A model generated the notes under the pieces. That model was not told the DNA's origin. It did no database searches and saw only the letters and a list, made by a program, of their open reading frames with translations. From UBA2862 sp045658005 (GTDB lineage: Bacteria; Bacillota; Clostridia; Christensenellales; Aristaeellaceae): a stretch of DNA of 64,000 nucleotides. The DNA lies in the NCBI GenBank assembly GCA_045658005.1, contig JAZOUD010000091.1, positions 1-64,000 on the forward strand. The letters run 5' to 3'. Positions 44,181 to 52,122 of the stretch are shown here, in pieces. The position numbers and the translations under genes are program-made. How positions within the stretch are numbered: position 1 is the stretch's first letter; each line of letters starts with the position of its first letter.

Positions 44181-44876
44181 ATGTTTTTGCCCGAAATGCT
44201 GGCGTGGCTGTCCCGGAGCGGGTGGCTGCTGCTGCTGCACCTGAGCGCCCGGTCGTCCTTTCCAAAGCCCCTGCCGCCGGACGAGGAGCAGGCGCTGCTG
44301 GCGCGGATGCAGGCGGGGGACGCCGACGCGGCCAACACGCTGATCGAGCACAACCTGCGGCTGGTGGCCCACATCGCCCGGAAGTACGCCCAGCCAGGCG
44401 TGGACCAGGACGACCTGGTGTCGCTGGGCACGCTGGGCCTGATCAAGGCGGTGCATACCTTCCGCCCCGAGGCGGGACGCCTGACGGCCTACGCCTCCCG
44501 CTGTATCGAGAACGAGATGCTGATGTTCTTCAGGGCCAACCGCAAGAACCGGAACGTGATTCTGGTGGGGGACAGCGTGGGCCAGGACAGCGAGGGCAAC
44601 GACATCCAGCTGGACGACCTGCTGGGCACCGAGCCCGACCTAGTGCCCGACGCCGCGGAGACGGCCATCGAAGCCAATCGCGCCATGCGCCTGATGGACG
44701 AGGTGCTTCAGCCCCGGGAGCAGGAGGTGCTGCGCCTGCGCTACGGCCTGGAGGACGGCGACCCCTGGCCCCAGCACCGGGTCGCCGCGAGGCTGGGCAT
44801 ATCCAGAAGCTACGTCTCCCGGATTGAAAAGAAGGGGCTGGAAAAGCTGCGGGCGGCGATGGAGGGAGAAATATAA
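44181..44876 (+). CDS. sigK: RNA polymerase sporulation sigma factor SigK
   Basis: The product has 231 residues. Residues 1-20 (MFLPEMLAWLSRSGWLLLLH) form a hydrophobic pro-sequence, followed by SSFPKPLPPDEEQALLARMQ and LIEHNLRLVAHIARKYA with DLVSLGTLGLIKAVHTF (regions 2.1-2.2), TAYASRCIENEMLMFFRANRK (2.3-2.4), the EGNDIQLDDLLGTEPD linker and the region 4.2 helix-turn-helix ISRSYVSRIEKKGLEKL. SigK drives late mother-cell genes for cortex and coat. The frame is continuous with no skin-type insertion. AAGGAGG lies 8 nt before the ATG. Its presence implies a spore-forming lineage. Confidence 0.93.
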   Translation: MFLPEMLAWLSRSGWLLLLHLSARSSFPKPLPPDEEQALLARMQAGDADAANTLIEHNLRLVAHIARKYAQPGVDQDDLVSLGTLGLIKAVHTFRPEAGRLTAYASRCIENEMLMFFRANRKNRNVILVGDSVGQDSEGNDIQLDDLLGTEPDLVPDAAETAIEANRAMRLMDEVLQPREQEVLRLRYGLEDGDPWPQHRVAARLGISRSYVSRIEKKGLEKLRAAMEGEI

Positions 44877-44881
44877 ACAGC

Positions 44882-44912
44882 GCCCCGAAGCGAAATCGCT
44901 TCGGGGCTCTGT
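44882..44912. terminator. Bidirectional terminator between sigK and tyrS
   Basis: A perfect 11-bp stem GCCCCGAAGCG/CGCTTCGGGGC with an AAAT loop lies between the convergent sigK and tyrS stop codons. T-rich sequence follows on the minus side (GTTTATATTTC) and weakly on the plus side (TCTGTCTG). Confidence 0.8.
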
Positions 44913-44920
44913 CTGCGTGG

Positions 44921-46153
44921 TTACTTCGCCTTGATCCGATGGTAGCTCTTTTTACCCTTTTTGATCAGCAGGCCGTCGCCGACGAGCATCTCGGGGGTGA
45001 TGCGCGTGTCCACGTCGGTGATCTTCTCGTCGTTGACGCTCAGGCCGCCGGCGGTCATGGTCTGGCGGGCCTCCTTGTTGCTCTTGCACAGGCCGACCTT
45101 CGTCACCCAGGCCAGCAGGCGGTTCTCGGCCTCCAGCTCCGCCGGGTCGATCTCGGTGGTGGGCACGCTGCCTGCCAGCGCGCCGCCGCCGAACAGCGCT
45201 TCCGCGGCCTGCTGGGCCTTTTTGGCCTCCTCCTCGCCGTGCACGTTCTTGGTGACCTCGTAGGCCAGCACCCGCTTGGCCTCGTTGATGGCGCTGTCCT
45301 TCAGCGCGCCGAGGCGGCGCACCTCGTCCATGGGCAGGAAGGTCAGCAGCCCCAGGCACTTCTCCACGTCCTGGTCGTCCACATTGCGCCAGTACTGGTA
45401 GAAGTCGTAGGGCGAGCACTTGTTGGGATCGAGCCACAGCGCGCCCTTTTCGGTCTTGCCCATCTTGCGCCCGTCGTGGGTCAGCAGCAGCTGGAAGGTC
45501 AGCGCGAAGGCGGGCTTGCCGTCCTTGCGGCGGATCAGGTCCGCGCCGGAGAGCATGTTCGACCACTGGTCGTCGCCGCCACACTGCAGCGTCACGCCGT
45601 AGCGGTGGTTCAGCTCCAGAAAGTCGTAGCTCTGCATCAGCATGTAGTTGAACTCCAGGAAGGTCAGGCCACGCTCCAGGCGCTGCTTGTAACACTCGGC
45701 GGTGAGCATGCGGTTCACGCTGAACAGCGCGCCCACGTCCCGCAGGAAGTCGATGTAGTTCAGGCTGCGCAGCCAGTCGGCGTTGTTGACGATTTGGGCG
45801 CAGTTGGGCTTCGACTCGTCGAAGTCCAGGAAGGACTCCATCTGCTTTCTGATGTGGGCCACGTTGTTGTCGATGTCCTCCACCGTCAGCACCTTGCGCA
45901 GGTCGCTCTTGCCGGAGGGGTCGCCGATCATGCCGGTGCCGCCGCCCATCAGCGCGAAGGGCTTGTGGCCGGCCTTCTGCAGGTGGGCCATGGCCATGAT
46001 CGGAATGTAGTGGCCGATGTGCAGGCTGTCCGCGGTGGGGTCGAAGCCCACGTAGAAGGACACCATGCCCTCGTCAAAGGCCTTGTACAGCTCGTCCTCA
46101 AAGGTGATCTGCTTGACAAAGCCGCGCTCTTTTAAAAGGTCCAGTGCGTTCAT
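44921..46153 (-). CDS. tyrS: Tyrosyl-tRNA synthetase
   Basis: The product has 410 residues and is a class I synthetase of the TyrRS type. FYVGFDPTADSLHIGHYIP (about 33-51) holds the HIGH motif, and KMGKTEKGALW the KMSKS equivalent (KMGKT). QPCGGDDQW is represented by TLQCGGDDQWSNM. A C-terminal S4 RNA-binding domain (about 343-410) ends the protein. It lies 18 nt behind the aminotransferase gene and shares its tyrosine T-box leader, which explains why no T-box lies directly upstream of it. Confidence 0.97.
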   Translation of the reverse strand: MNALDLLKERGFVKQITFEDELYKAFDEGMVSFYVGFDPTADSLHIGHYIPIMAMAHLQKAGHKPFALMGGGTGMIGDPSGKSDLRKVLTVEDIDNNVAHIRKQMESFLDFDESKPNCAQIVNNADWLRSLNYIDFLRDVGALFSVNRMLTAECYKQRLERGLTFLEFNYMLMQSYDFLELNHRYGVTLQCGGDDQWSNMLSGADLIRRKDGKPAFALTFQLLLTHDGRKMGKTEKGALWLDPNKCSPYDFYQYWRNVDDQDVEKCLGLLTFLPMDEVRRLGALKDSAINEAKRVLAYEVTKNVHGEEEAKKAQQAAEALFGGGALAGSVPTTEIDPAELEAENRLLAWVTKVGLCKSNKEARQTMTAGGLSVNDEKITDVDTRITPEMLVGDGLLIKKGKKSYHRIKAK

Positions 46154-46171
46154 ATCTAATGCATCCTTTCT

Positions 46172-47359
46172 TTACTTCATTCCGTTTATGACTTTCCCCA
46201 GCCAGACCATTCCCGCCTCGATGGTCGGTATATCGCACATCGAGAAGTTCAGGCGCAGGGTGTTTTCGTGGCCGCCGCCGGCATAGAAGTGTATGCCAGG
46301 CACGAAGGCCACGCTCGCGCCTACGGCGTCGTCGAAGACCTTTACGGCGCTCATTCCCTCGGGCAGCTCGGCCCAGACGAATAGGCCACCCTGGGGTACG
46401 GTGTGCCGGGTGCCTGCCGGGAAGGATTTAAAGCCGTCCAGCATGGCGTTCAGCTGCTTGCGATAGTCGTTGCAGATGCGCTCCAGGTGACCGGGCATCA
46501 GACCCTGGCGCAGGTAGGCGTCCACGATGGCTTGGTTGAGCAGGGGCGAATGGACGTCCACGCTCTGCTTGCCGATGACCATCTTTCGAAGCAGCAGCGG
46601 GTTCGTTACCACCGCCGCGCCCAGGCGCAGGCCGGGGGAGATGTACTTGGAAAAGGAGGACATGTACACCACCCAGCCCTCCGTATCGAAGGACTGGATC
46701 GGGGGCAGCGCCTCGCCGGAATAGCGCAGGTCGCGGTAGGGGTCGTCCTCGGCGATGACCACGCCGTATTTTGATGCCAGCGTCGCCAGAGCCTTCCTGC
46801 GCTCCAGCGACAGGGTGATGCCGGTGGGGTTCTGGAAGGTGGGAATCACGTACATCAGCTTCGGATGGTGTTTTTTGATCAGTTCCTCCGCTGCCGCCAC
46901 GATCACACCCTCGTCGTCGGTGGGCATGTCGACAATCGTCGCGTTGTATTCCCGCATGGCCTGTATCGCCCCCAGGAAGGTGGGACTCTCGCACAGCACC
47001 ACGTCGCCCGGATCCACCAGCACCTTCAGCAGCAGGTCGAAGGCCTGGCTGCCGCCCTGCACCGGAAGAATCTGGGAAGCGTCGCAGTTTACGCCGTCGC
47101 CCCGAAGGAATTCGGCTACGCTTTCCCGGAAGGGCCCGAAGCCCTCCGTCGCGCCGTATTGCAGCAGCGCCGTGCCGTACTTGTCCAGCGTCTCGACGGC
47201 CAGCCGGGAGATGACCTCCGGCTCCAGCGCCGTGTTGGAGGGGTTGCCGCCCGCGAAGGAGATCATGCCGGGCTTGGCCAGCAGCTTGAAGATGTCACGG
47301 ATGGCGCTGCCGTTGATGGGCCGCATGTGCTTTGCGAATTTTACCTCGGTGAATTGCAT
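46172..47359 (-). CDS. PLP-dependent aminotransferase, predicted aromatic (tyrosine) aminotransferase
   Basis: The product has 395 residues, fold type I, of the MocR/LysN-like group: ISFAGGNPSNTALEPEVI (about 38-55), PVQGGSQAFDLLLKVLVDPGDVVLCESPTFLGA, YVIPTFQNPTGITLSLERRKAL, IAEDDPYRDLRYSGE and the PLP-lysine segment SSFSKYISPGLRLG (about 233-246). By sequence alone it could be 2-aminoadipate, aromatic or broad-specificity. The upstream T-box has a tyrosine specifier and tyrS is the next gene, so it most likely transaminates 4-hydroxyphenylpyruvate to tyrosine, the step after TyrA. GGGAGG precedes the ATG. Confidence 0.88.
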   Translation of the reverse strand: MQFTEVKFAKHMRPINGSAIRDIFKLLAKPGMISFAGGNPSNTALEPEVISRLAVETLDKYGTALLQYGATEGFGPFRESVAEFLRGDGVNCDASQILPVQGGSQAFDLLLKVLVDPGDVVLCESPTFLGAIQAMREYNATIVDMPTDDEGVIVAAAEELIKKHHPKLMYVIPTFQNPTGITLSLERRKALATLASKYGVVIAEDDPYRDLRYSGEALPPIQSFDTEGWVVYMSSFSKYISPGLRLGAAVVTNPLLLRKMVIGKQSVDVHSPLLNQAIVDAYLRQGLMPGHLERICNDYRKQLNAMLDGFKSFPAGTRHTVPQGGLFVWAELPEGMSAVKVFDDAVGASVAFVPGIHFYAGGGHENTLRLNFSMCDIPTIEAGMVWLGKVINGMK

Positions 47360-47380
47360 TTTGATAACCTCCCAATGAAA

Positions 47381-47621
47381 CAGCCGCCCTCCCTGACCGG
47401 GAAGGCGACTGTGAATCGCGGTACCACTTCCGTTCGCCATGCGCAGGGCATGGCCTCGTGTGCGCTGTGTCGGGCGCGCCCGGGCGGCCTACTGCCGTTT
47501 CAACCGCCGGCTCCGGGATGTATTCGCCCGCGCGCCTCGTCCCCCTTACACCGCCCGGGGGCTCTCTGCATCCGGCAGACGCGAACTACTTGTTCCCATC
47601 ATCGCAAAGTATGTGACTTTA
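47381..47621 (-). promoter_or_regulatory. T-box leader (specifier UAC, tyrosine) of the aminotransferase-tyrS operon
   Basis: On the minus strand the T-box GGAAGTGGTACCGCG is at 47417-47431. It is followed by a terminator stem (CAGTCGCCTTCCC/GGGAGGGCGGCTG, 47381-47412). Upstream are the Stem I kink-turn GATGCAGAGAGC and the distal loop GGTGTAAG. GAA-TAC-ATCCCGG places the codon TAC at 47520-47522 in the specifier loop. Uncharged tRNA-Tyr should turn on both downstream genes. Confidence 0.92.
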
Positions 47622-47626
47622 CAATG

Positions 47627-47655
47627 ATGATAGCATGCCGAAACGGCGCTGTCAA
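47627..47655 (-). promoter_or_regulatory. Promoter of the tyrosine T-box transcript
   Basis: On the minus strand consensus TTGACA (47650-47655), a 17-bp spacer and TATCAT (47627-47632). Confidence 0.88.
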
Positions 47656-47697
47656 GTATCGCGGGGGTTAAATCCGGCGGAATGGATGCCGCCCGGG

Positions 47698-48240
47698 TCA
47701 GAGCCACTCGATGATGTGATAGGTTTCCCGGAATTCCTCGGTGGCGACCCCGTAGATATCCTCGTCATCCGTGATGTTCAGCCAGCTGTCCCGGTCGATG
47801 GTCTCCGGGATCAGCGCGCCGTCCTCGCCCCAGGGAACCATGATCGCCACGTCGTCGTCGGCCTGGATGAACTGCTGGACGCCGCCCTTTGGCCGGGTAA
47901 AGCCGTCCTCGGGCCGCATGCCGGCTGAATCGTACTTTTCCTCAAAGGTCTCAGCGCTCATCTGCCAGGTGTTGACGTGGCCGAAGCTGTCGACAATGGG
48001 CCTGGCGGAGAGATCGCACCGGGTCACCACGATGTTGCCCGAAACGCCGCGCTCCACGGCTTCCAGGTAGCCGTTCTTGGTGAACACGGGGATGATCTCG
48101 CCCTGCACGGCAGGTCGCGCCAGCACACAGGCGTCCTTTTCGGCCCTGATTTGGGCGGCCTTTCCCTTCGCGAGGCGCTTAACGTACGCCTTCGCGTCGA
48201 CAAAGCGGTACAGCTTGCCGTTTCTGAAGATATTCGCCAC
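47698..48240 (-). CDS. Small soluble protein of unknown function, PGDYG-like
   Basis: The product has 180 residues, with no signal peptide or membrane segment. The middle and C-terminal parts (GNIVVTRCDLSARPIVDSFGHVNTWQMSAETFEEKYD) resemble the PGDYG-type fold, in which a short domain ends in a tyrosine-rich F-x-x-x-Y motif. I place the start at the GTG at 48240, with GGGGAGG 9 nt upstream; another GTG two codons earlier (48246) is too close to the site. Neighbours (aminotransferase operon and HAD phosphatase) give no clue to function. Confidence 0.6.
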   Translation of the reverse strand: MANIFRNGKLYRFVDAKAYVKRLAKGKAAQIRAEKDACVLARPAVQGEIIPVFTKNGYLEAVERGVSGNIVVTRCDLSARPIVDSFGHVNTWQMSAETFEEKYDSAGMRPEDGFTRPKGGVQQFIQADDDVAIMVPWGEDGALIPETIDRDSWLNITDDEDIYGVATEEFRETYHIIEWL

Positions 48241-48288
48241 AATCACACGCCTCCCCGGTGTCGTCGTCGATATCTGGGCGCTCGCCGC

Positions 48289-49068
48289 TCACAGCAACGG
48301 TATCATGTCGGAAAGCCGCCCGAATTTCAAATCCGGCTTCGTCGGGGACTGGGCCAGCATTGCCTCGGTGGTCTCGCCGCTCATCACCAGGATCGAGAGC
48401 ATGCCGCTGCGCAGGCCGGTCTCGATGTCGGTGTACAGCCGGTCGCCCACCATGGCCAGCTCGCCGACCTTAAGCCCCGTGCGCTTCAGCACCGCCTCGA
48501 CGATGCCGGTGTGGGGCTTGCCGACGATCAGGTCGGGCCTTCTGCCGGTGGAGGCCTCGATGAAGGCCATGATCGCGCCGATGTCCGGCATGAAGCCGGT
48601 CTCGGTGGGGCAGTTGAAATCCGGGTGGGTGGCGATGTAGGGCAGGCCCGCGCGCACGAAATCGCACACGGCCTGCATCTTTGCGTAATCCAGCGTGGTA
48701 TCGAAGCCGATCACCACGATTTCCGGGTCGACCATGTCCACCGGGATGCCCGCCTCGTGAAACTCCTCCACCAGGTATTCATTGCCCAGCACGAAGGCCC
48801 GCCTGCCGGGGTAGAGTTGTTTGAGCTTTTCACAGGTGGCCTCCCCGGAGGTCAGCACCCGGCTGCGGTCGATGGACAGCCCCATCCTTTCGAGCTTCTG
48901 TACATAGAAATTGGCGTTGTGGCTGGAATTGTTGGTCAGGAACATGAAGTCCCGCCCGGTGGCGCGCACCTTCTCGATGAATTCCAGCGAGCCCTCAATC
49001 AGCTGCCCGCCCAGGTAAAACGTGCCGTCCATGTCCAGCAGGAAGCACTTGACATCCGATATATTCAT
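48289..49068 (-). CDS. HAD-IIA family hydrolase (NagD-like phosphatase)
   Basis: The product has 259 residues. The catalytic DxD is in FLLDMDGTFYLGG (about 9-21), motif II in FLTNNSSHN (about 43-51), and the C-terminal Mg site in VGKPHTGIVEAVL and VGDRLYTDIETGLRSGM. The cap domain between them is of the C2 type. It dephosphorylates small sugar- or nucleotide-phosphates, substrate unknown. It lies 18 nt after xpt in the same direction, so a role in nucleotide metabolism is possible. Confidence 0.88.
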   Translation of the reverse strand: MNISDVKCFLLDMDGTFYLGGQLIEGSLEFIEKVRATGRDFMFLTNNSSHNANFYVQKLERMGLSIDRSRVLTSGEATCEKLKQLYPGRRAFVLGNEYLVEEFHEAGIPVDMVDPEIVVIGFDTTLDYAKMQAVCDFVRAGLPYIATHPDFNCPTETGFMPDIGAIMAFIEASTGRRPDLIVGKPHTGIVEAVLKRTGLKVGELAMVGDRLYTDIETGLRSGMLSILVMSGETTEAMLAQSPTKPDLKFGRLSDMIPLL

Positions 49069-49077
49069 GGAGATATC

Positions 49078-49090
49078 CTCGACAAATCAG
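49078..49090. repeat. Half copy of dispersed palindrome at the xpt stop codon
   Basis: CTCGACAAATCAG is one arm of the palindrome. Read on the minus strand, its CTGA provides the TGA stop of xpt. Confidence 0.6.
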
Positions 49091-49653
49091 AACTCAATAC
49101 GTCCCTCGCTCATCGCCTTCACTGACGCAAGGGCTTCGACGCGGTAGCCGGCGGCGCGGAGCTTGTCCATGCCGGGCTGGAAGGCCTTGGCGATCACGGC
49201 GCCCACGCCGGCGATCTTCGCCCCGGCCTGCTCCAGCAGCGCGATGCCGCCGAAGGCCGCCTCGCCGTTGGCCAGGAAGTCGTCGATCAGCAGCACGTTG
49301 TCGCCGGGGGTGACGAAGTGGGCCTTCAGCGTCAGCAGGTAAGGGGCGTTCTTGGTGAACGAGAACACCTCTCGCTGGATGATGCCGTCCTTCAGTATGC
49401 TGGAAACCGACTTTTTCAGGATCACCAGGGGCAGATCCATCGCCAGCGCCGTCATGGCGGCGGGGGCGATGCCCGAGGATTCGATGGTGGCGACGCGGGT
49501 GACGCCCGCGTCCGCAAAGCGCCGGGCGAATTCCTCGCCGCAGGCCTTCATCAGCTTCACGTCCACCTGGTGGTTCAGGAAAGAATCCACCAGCAACACC
49601 TGTTCACTGAGCGCCCGTCCGTCCTTCAGTATCCTCTGCTTGAGCAATTCCAC
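49087..49653 (-). CDS. xpt: Xanthine phosphoribosyltransferase
   Basis: The product has 188 residues, typical for Xpt. MELLKQRILKDGRALSEQVLLVDSFLNHQVDV and the PRPP-binding segment VLLIDDFLANGEAAFG (about 119-134) identify it. It salvages xanthine to XMP. The start is GTG at 49653. There is no purine riboswitch in the 35-base gap to the upstream CBS-domain gene, so it is probably co-transcribed from upstream. The stop codon lies inside a half palindrome. Confidence 0.94.
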   Translation of the reverse strand: MELLKQRILKDGRALSEQVLLVDSFLNHQVDVKLMKACGEEFARRFADAGVTRVATIESSGIAPAAMTALAMDLPLVILKKSVSSILKDGIIQREVFSFTKNAPYLLTLKAHFVTPGDNVLLIDDFLANGEAAFGGIALLEQAGAKIAGVGAVIAKAFQPGMDKLRAAGYRVEALASVKAMSEGRIEF

Positions 49654-49688
49654 GGTCGATCACTGCCTTTCTTAACGTATCCTAAATC

Positions 49689-51002
49689 CTAATTATGCGC
49701 ACCCTCATTGGAATCCGTGCCTTCACTCTTCGATTGAGAATCTATCTTCTCCACGATGGCCCACTCGACCCTGCGGTCGGCGATCTGCTCGACGCTGATG
49801 CGCAGGCCGAAGCACTCCACCACCGGGTGCTTGCCGTCGGAGGGAATCTCGGTCAGGCGGCTGAACACCAGGCCGCCGAGGGTGTCGTATTCCAGGTCGT
49901 CGGGCAGCCGGATGTCCAGCGCCTCGGCCACGCTCTCCAGCTCCGCCGAGCCGGAAATGCGCCAGCGCCCGTCGGACAGCCGGGTGATCTCCGGCTCCTC
50001 CTTAGGGTCGAATTCGTCGTAGATGTTGCCGACGATCTCCTCCAGCAGGTCCTCCAGCGTGATCAGGCCGCTGGTGCCGCCGTACTCGTCCACCACGATG
50101 GCCATGTGCTGCTTGCGGGACTGCATCTCCTGGAACAGCACGTCGGTGCGCACCGATTCCGGCACGAAGTGGGCCGGACGCACCAGTGCCCGCAGGGGCA
50201 CGTTGCGCCCCTCCGCCCGGCTGAGCAGGTAGTCACGGGTGGTCAGTATGCCCAGCACGTTGTCGATGCTGCCCTCGTACACGGGGAAGCGGGACAGGCC
50301 GCTCTGCCGGATGGTCTCCAGGATCTGGTCGTCGGTGGATTCGATGTCGATGGCGGTGATGTCCTTCCGGTGGATCATGCAGTCGCCGGCGTTCATGTTG
50401 TTGAACTCGAATATGTTCTCGATCATCTCCCGCTCGTCGGCCTCGATGGCGCCCTTCTCCTCGCCGATGTCCACCATCTGCATGATGTCCTCCTCGGTCA
50501 CGGCGTCGCCGGCGTCGGCGGGCTTGATGTGGAAGGGCTTCAGCACCAGCGCCCCCAGGGCCATGCATAGCCGGGTGACGGGGGAGAGCACCGTCATGGT
50601 CACGTCCGCCACCGGGGCGATGGCGTCCAGCAGCGGGCCGCGAAAGTGGGCGCCCAGGTGCACGGGGATCGCCCCCGCGAGGATCAGGCTGACCAGTGTG
50701 AAGGGCAGCAGCCCGTACAGCGCGAAGGCGGGCATGCCGCTGACCCGTCCCCTCAGCAGCGCCCACAGCGCCGTGAAGGCGATCAGCACCAGGCAGATCC
50801 AGCTCATCTGGAACTCGCCGAAGGGCTTTTCAGCTTTGAGGGCCAGCTTCAGGGCCCGGCGCGCCTTGGCGTCGCCGACGTCGGCCTTCTTCTGGGTCTC
50901 ACCCTCGTCGATAAACGGAACGGCGGCCTCGGCCATGCGCACGATGACCGCCAGCAAAAGCGCGATAAAGATGACAATACTCGGACCGAACGGGTCGTCC
51001 AT
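49689..51002 (-). CDS. CNNM/CorC-type membrane protein with CBS pair and transporter-associated domain
   Basis: The product has 437 residues. Three to four N-terminal membrane helices (about 8-165, DUF21-like but short on conserved residues) are followed by a Bateman module of two CBS domains (about 205-335; CMIHRKDITAIDIESTDDQIL, VDEYGGTSGLITLEDLLEEIVGNIYDE) and the C-terminal CorC_HlyC domain (about 350-420). The family mediates Mg2+ or other cation transport or its control; older names are hemolysin or TlyC. AAGGAGG lies 9 nt before the ATG. Confidence 0.88.
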   Translation of the reverse strand: MDDPFGPSIVIFIALLLAVIVRMAEAAVPFIDEGETQKKADVGDAKARRALKLALKAEKPFGEFQMSWICLVLIAFTALWALLRGRVSGMPAFALYGLLPFTLVSLILAGAIPVHLGAHFRGPLLDAIAPVADVTMTVLSPVTRLCMALGALVLKPFHIKPADAGDAVTEEDIMQMVDIGEEKGAIEADEREMIENIFEFNNMNAGDCMIHRKDITAIDIESTDDQILETIRQSGLSRFPVYEGSIDNVLGILTTRDYLLSRAEGRNVPLRALVRPAHFVPESVRTDVLFQEMQSRKQHMAIVVDEYGGTSGLITLEDLLEEIVGNIYDEFDPKEEPEITRLSDGRWRISGSAELESVAEALDIRLPDDLEYDTLGGLVFSRLTEIPSDGKHPVVECFGLRISVEQIADRRVEWAIVEKIDSQSKSEGTDSNEGAHN

Positions 51003-51126
51003 GAAAGGGAAACCTCCTTGATTGGTTCGCTGAAATGGTATACAGTTTCATTATATCAGATTTCAGCGTGTTTTCATGCGCGGTGTGCAAATTTAATGTA
51101 ATAATGGTATAATAATAGAGCGAAAG

Positions 51127-51171
51127 GCAACTACTGATTTATCGAGCACAGCTCGATAAATCAGTAGTTGC
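51127..51171. repeat. Dispersed palindrome, full copy with compensatory change
   Basis: Perfect 21-bp arms (51127-51147 and 51151-51171) with an ACA loop. Compared with the copy at 11963-12007, the A of CAAATACTG is C and the paired T in the other arm is G, so base pairing is kept. It lies between divergent genes, in the 5' region of the HD gene. Confidence 0.92.
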
Positions 51172-51204
51172 AGAACGATACATACACTGTCAGGAGCGGG
51201 TTAC

Positions 51205-52023
51205 ATGGATGAAAAAAGCAGGGATCGGCTGTTTGACACGCTGATGCATGCTCTACGGCCCTCGACACACTTCCGCGATTTGCTCGACTCGGGTGAATTG
51301 GCCGGGGCGCTGCCTGAACTGGCGGCCTGCGTGGGGGTTGCGCAGAACCCGGTCTACCACCCGGAGGGGGACGTGTTCGAGCACACGATGCTGGTGGTGG
51401 ACTGCGCCGCCGGGCTGCGCCATAAGGCCCTGAACCCGCTGGGGTTCATGCTCTCGGCGCTGACCCACGACCTGGGCAAGGCCACCTGTACCCAGGCGCA
51501 GCCGGACGGAAAGATCACCGCCTACGGCCACGAAGTGGCGGGACGACCCCTCTGCCGGAGCCTGATGGCCCGGCTGACCGACGACGCGGCGCTGACCGAC
51601 TACGTCGAAAACATGGTTTGGCTGCACATGCGGCCCAACATACTGGCCAAGTGCCGCTCGAAGAAGAAAAAGACCCGCCAGCTGTTCGATTTGAGCCTGT
51701 GCCCGGAGGACCTGATCCTGCTGTCCCGGGCCGACGCCTCCGGCAAGCTGGACGCGCCCTACGACGAGGGCCTCGAGGCCTTCCTGCGCCAGCGGCTGGA
51801 GGACTACCGTCGGGTGATGACCCTGCCGATGGTCACCCGGGAGGACCTGCTGGCCGCGGGCTTTTCTCCGGGCGAGGCGCTGGAGGCGGCTCTGGCCCGG
51901 GCCAGGCAACTCCACTTTTCCGGCTTCGACCGGCAGCACGCCCTGAAACAGGTGATGGCTGAGGCAACTTTACACAAAGCGGTTGACAGTTTAAATTGGA
52001 AGGTGTTATACTTCCATCAATGA
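51205..52023 (+). CDS. HD domain hydrolase, related to the HD part of tRNA nucleotidyltransferases
   Basis: The product has 272 residues. NPVYHPEGDVFEHTMLVVDCAAG (about 50-72) and ALTHDLGKATCTQ (about 90-102) supply the H...HD metal site, with a further His in VWLHMRPN. The pattern matches the HD half of multifunctional CCA-adding enzymes, without the nucleotidyltransferase half. A phosphohydrolase acting on 2',3'-cyclic or nucleotide phosphates is likely. AGGAG lies 8 nt before the ATG. The 3' end overlaps a promoter-like sequence for ilvBN. Confidence 0.8.
   Translation: MDEKSRDRLFDTLMHALRPSTHFRDLLDSGELAGALPELAACVGVAQNPVYHPEGDVFEHTMLVVDCAAGLRHKALNPLGFMLSALTHDLGKATCTQAQPDGKITAYGHEVAGRPLCRSLMARLTDDAALTDYVENMVWLHMRPNILAKCRSKKKKTRQLFDLSLCPEDLILLSRADASGKLDAPYDEGLEAFLRQRLEDYRRVMTLPMVTREDLLAAGFSPGEALEAALARARQLHFSGFDRQHALKQVMAEATLHKAVDSLNWKVLYFHQ
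51983..52012 (+). promoter_or_regulatory. Promoter-like sequence for ilvBN, inside the HD gene
   Basis: TTGACA (51983-51988), an 18-bp spacer and TATACT (52007-52012) overlap the last codons of the HD gene. Transcription would start near 52019, about 100 nt before ilvB, and would include the hairpin at 52032-52066. Confidence 0.6.
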
Positions 52024-52031
52024 TGCCGGAT

Positions 52032-52072
52032 GCGCCCGCGGGTCTGATACTGGGACCGGCGGGCGCTTTGGT
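52032..52072 (+). terminator. Hairpin between the HD gene and ilvB
   Basis: GCGCCCGC (52032-52039) pairs with GCGGGCGC (52059-52066), extended inside by GGTC/GACC. It is followed by TTTGGTGT, a poor T-run. It can end transcription of the HD gene, or form part of the ilvBN leader. Confidence 0.55.
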
Positions 52073-52085
52073 GTGGAGGAGGATA

Positions 52086-52109
52086 TGGCGGCAGATTGCC
52101 GCCGCTACA
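52086..52109. repeat. GGCGGCAGATTGCCGCC palindrome
   Basis: The first 23 bases are identical to 44052-44074. It lies just before the ilvB ribosome site. Confidence 0.75.
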
Positions 52110-52122
52110 GATGGGAGGGGAC

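Noticed and set aside
49654..49688. Purine riboswitch for xpt
   Set aside because: Only 35 bases separate xpt from the upstream gene, too short for the aptamer, and no conserved core is seen.
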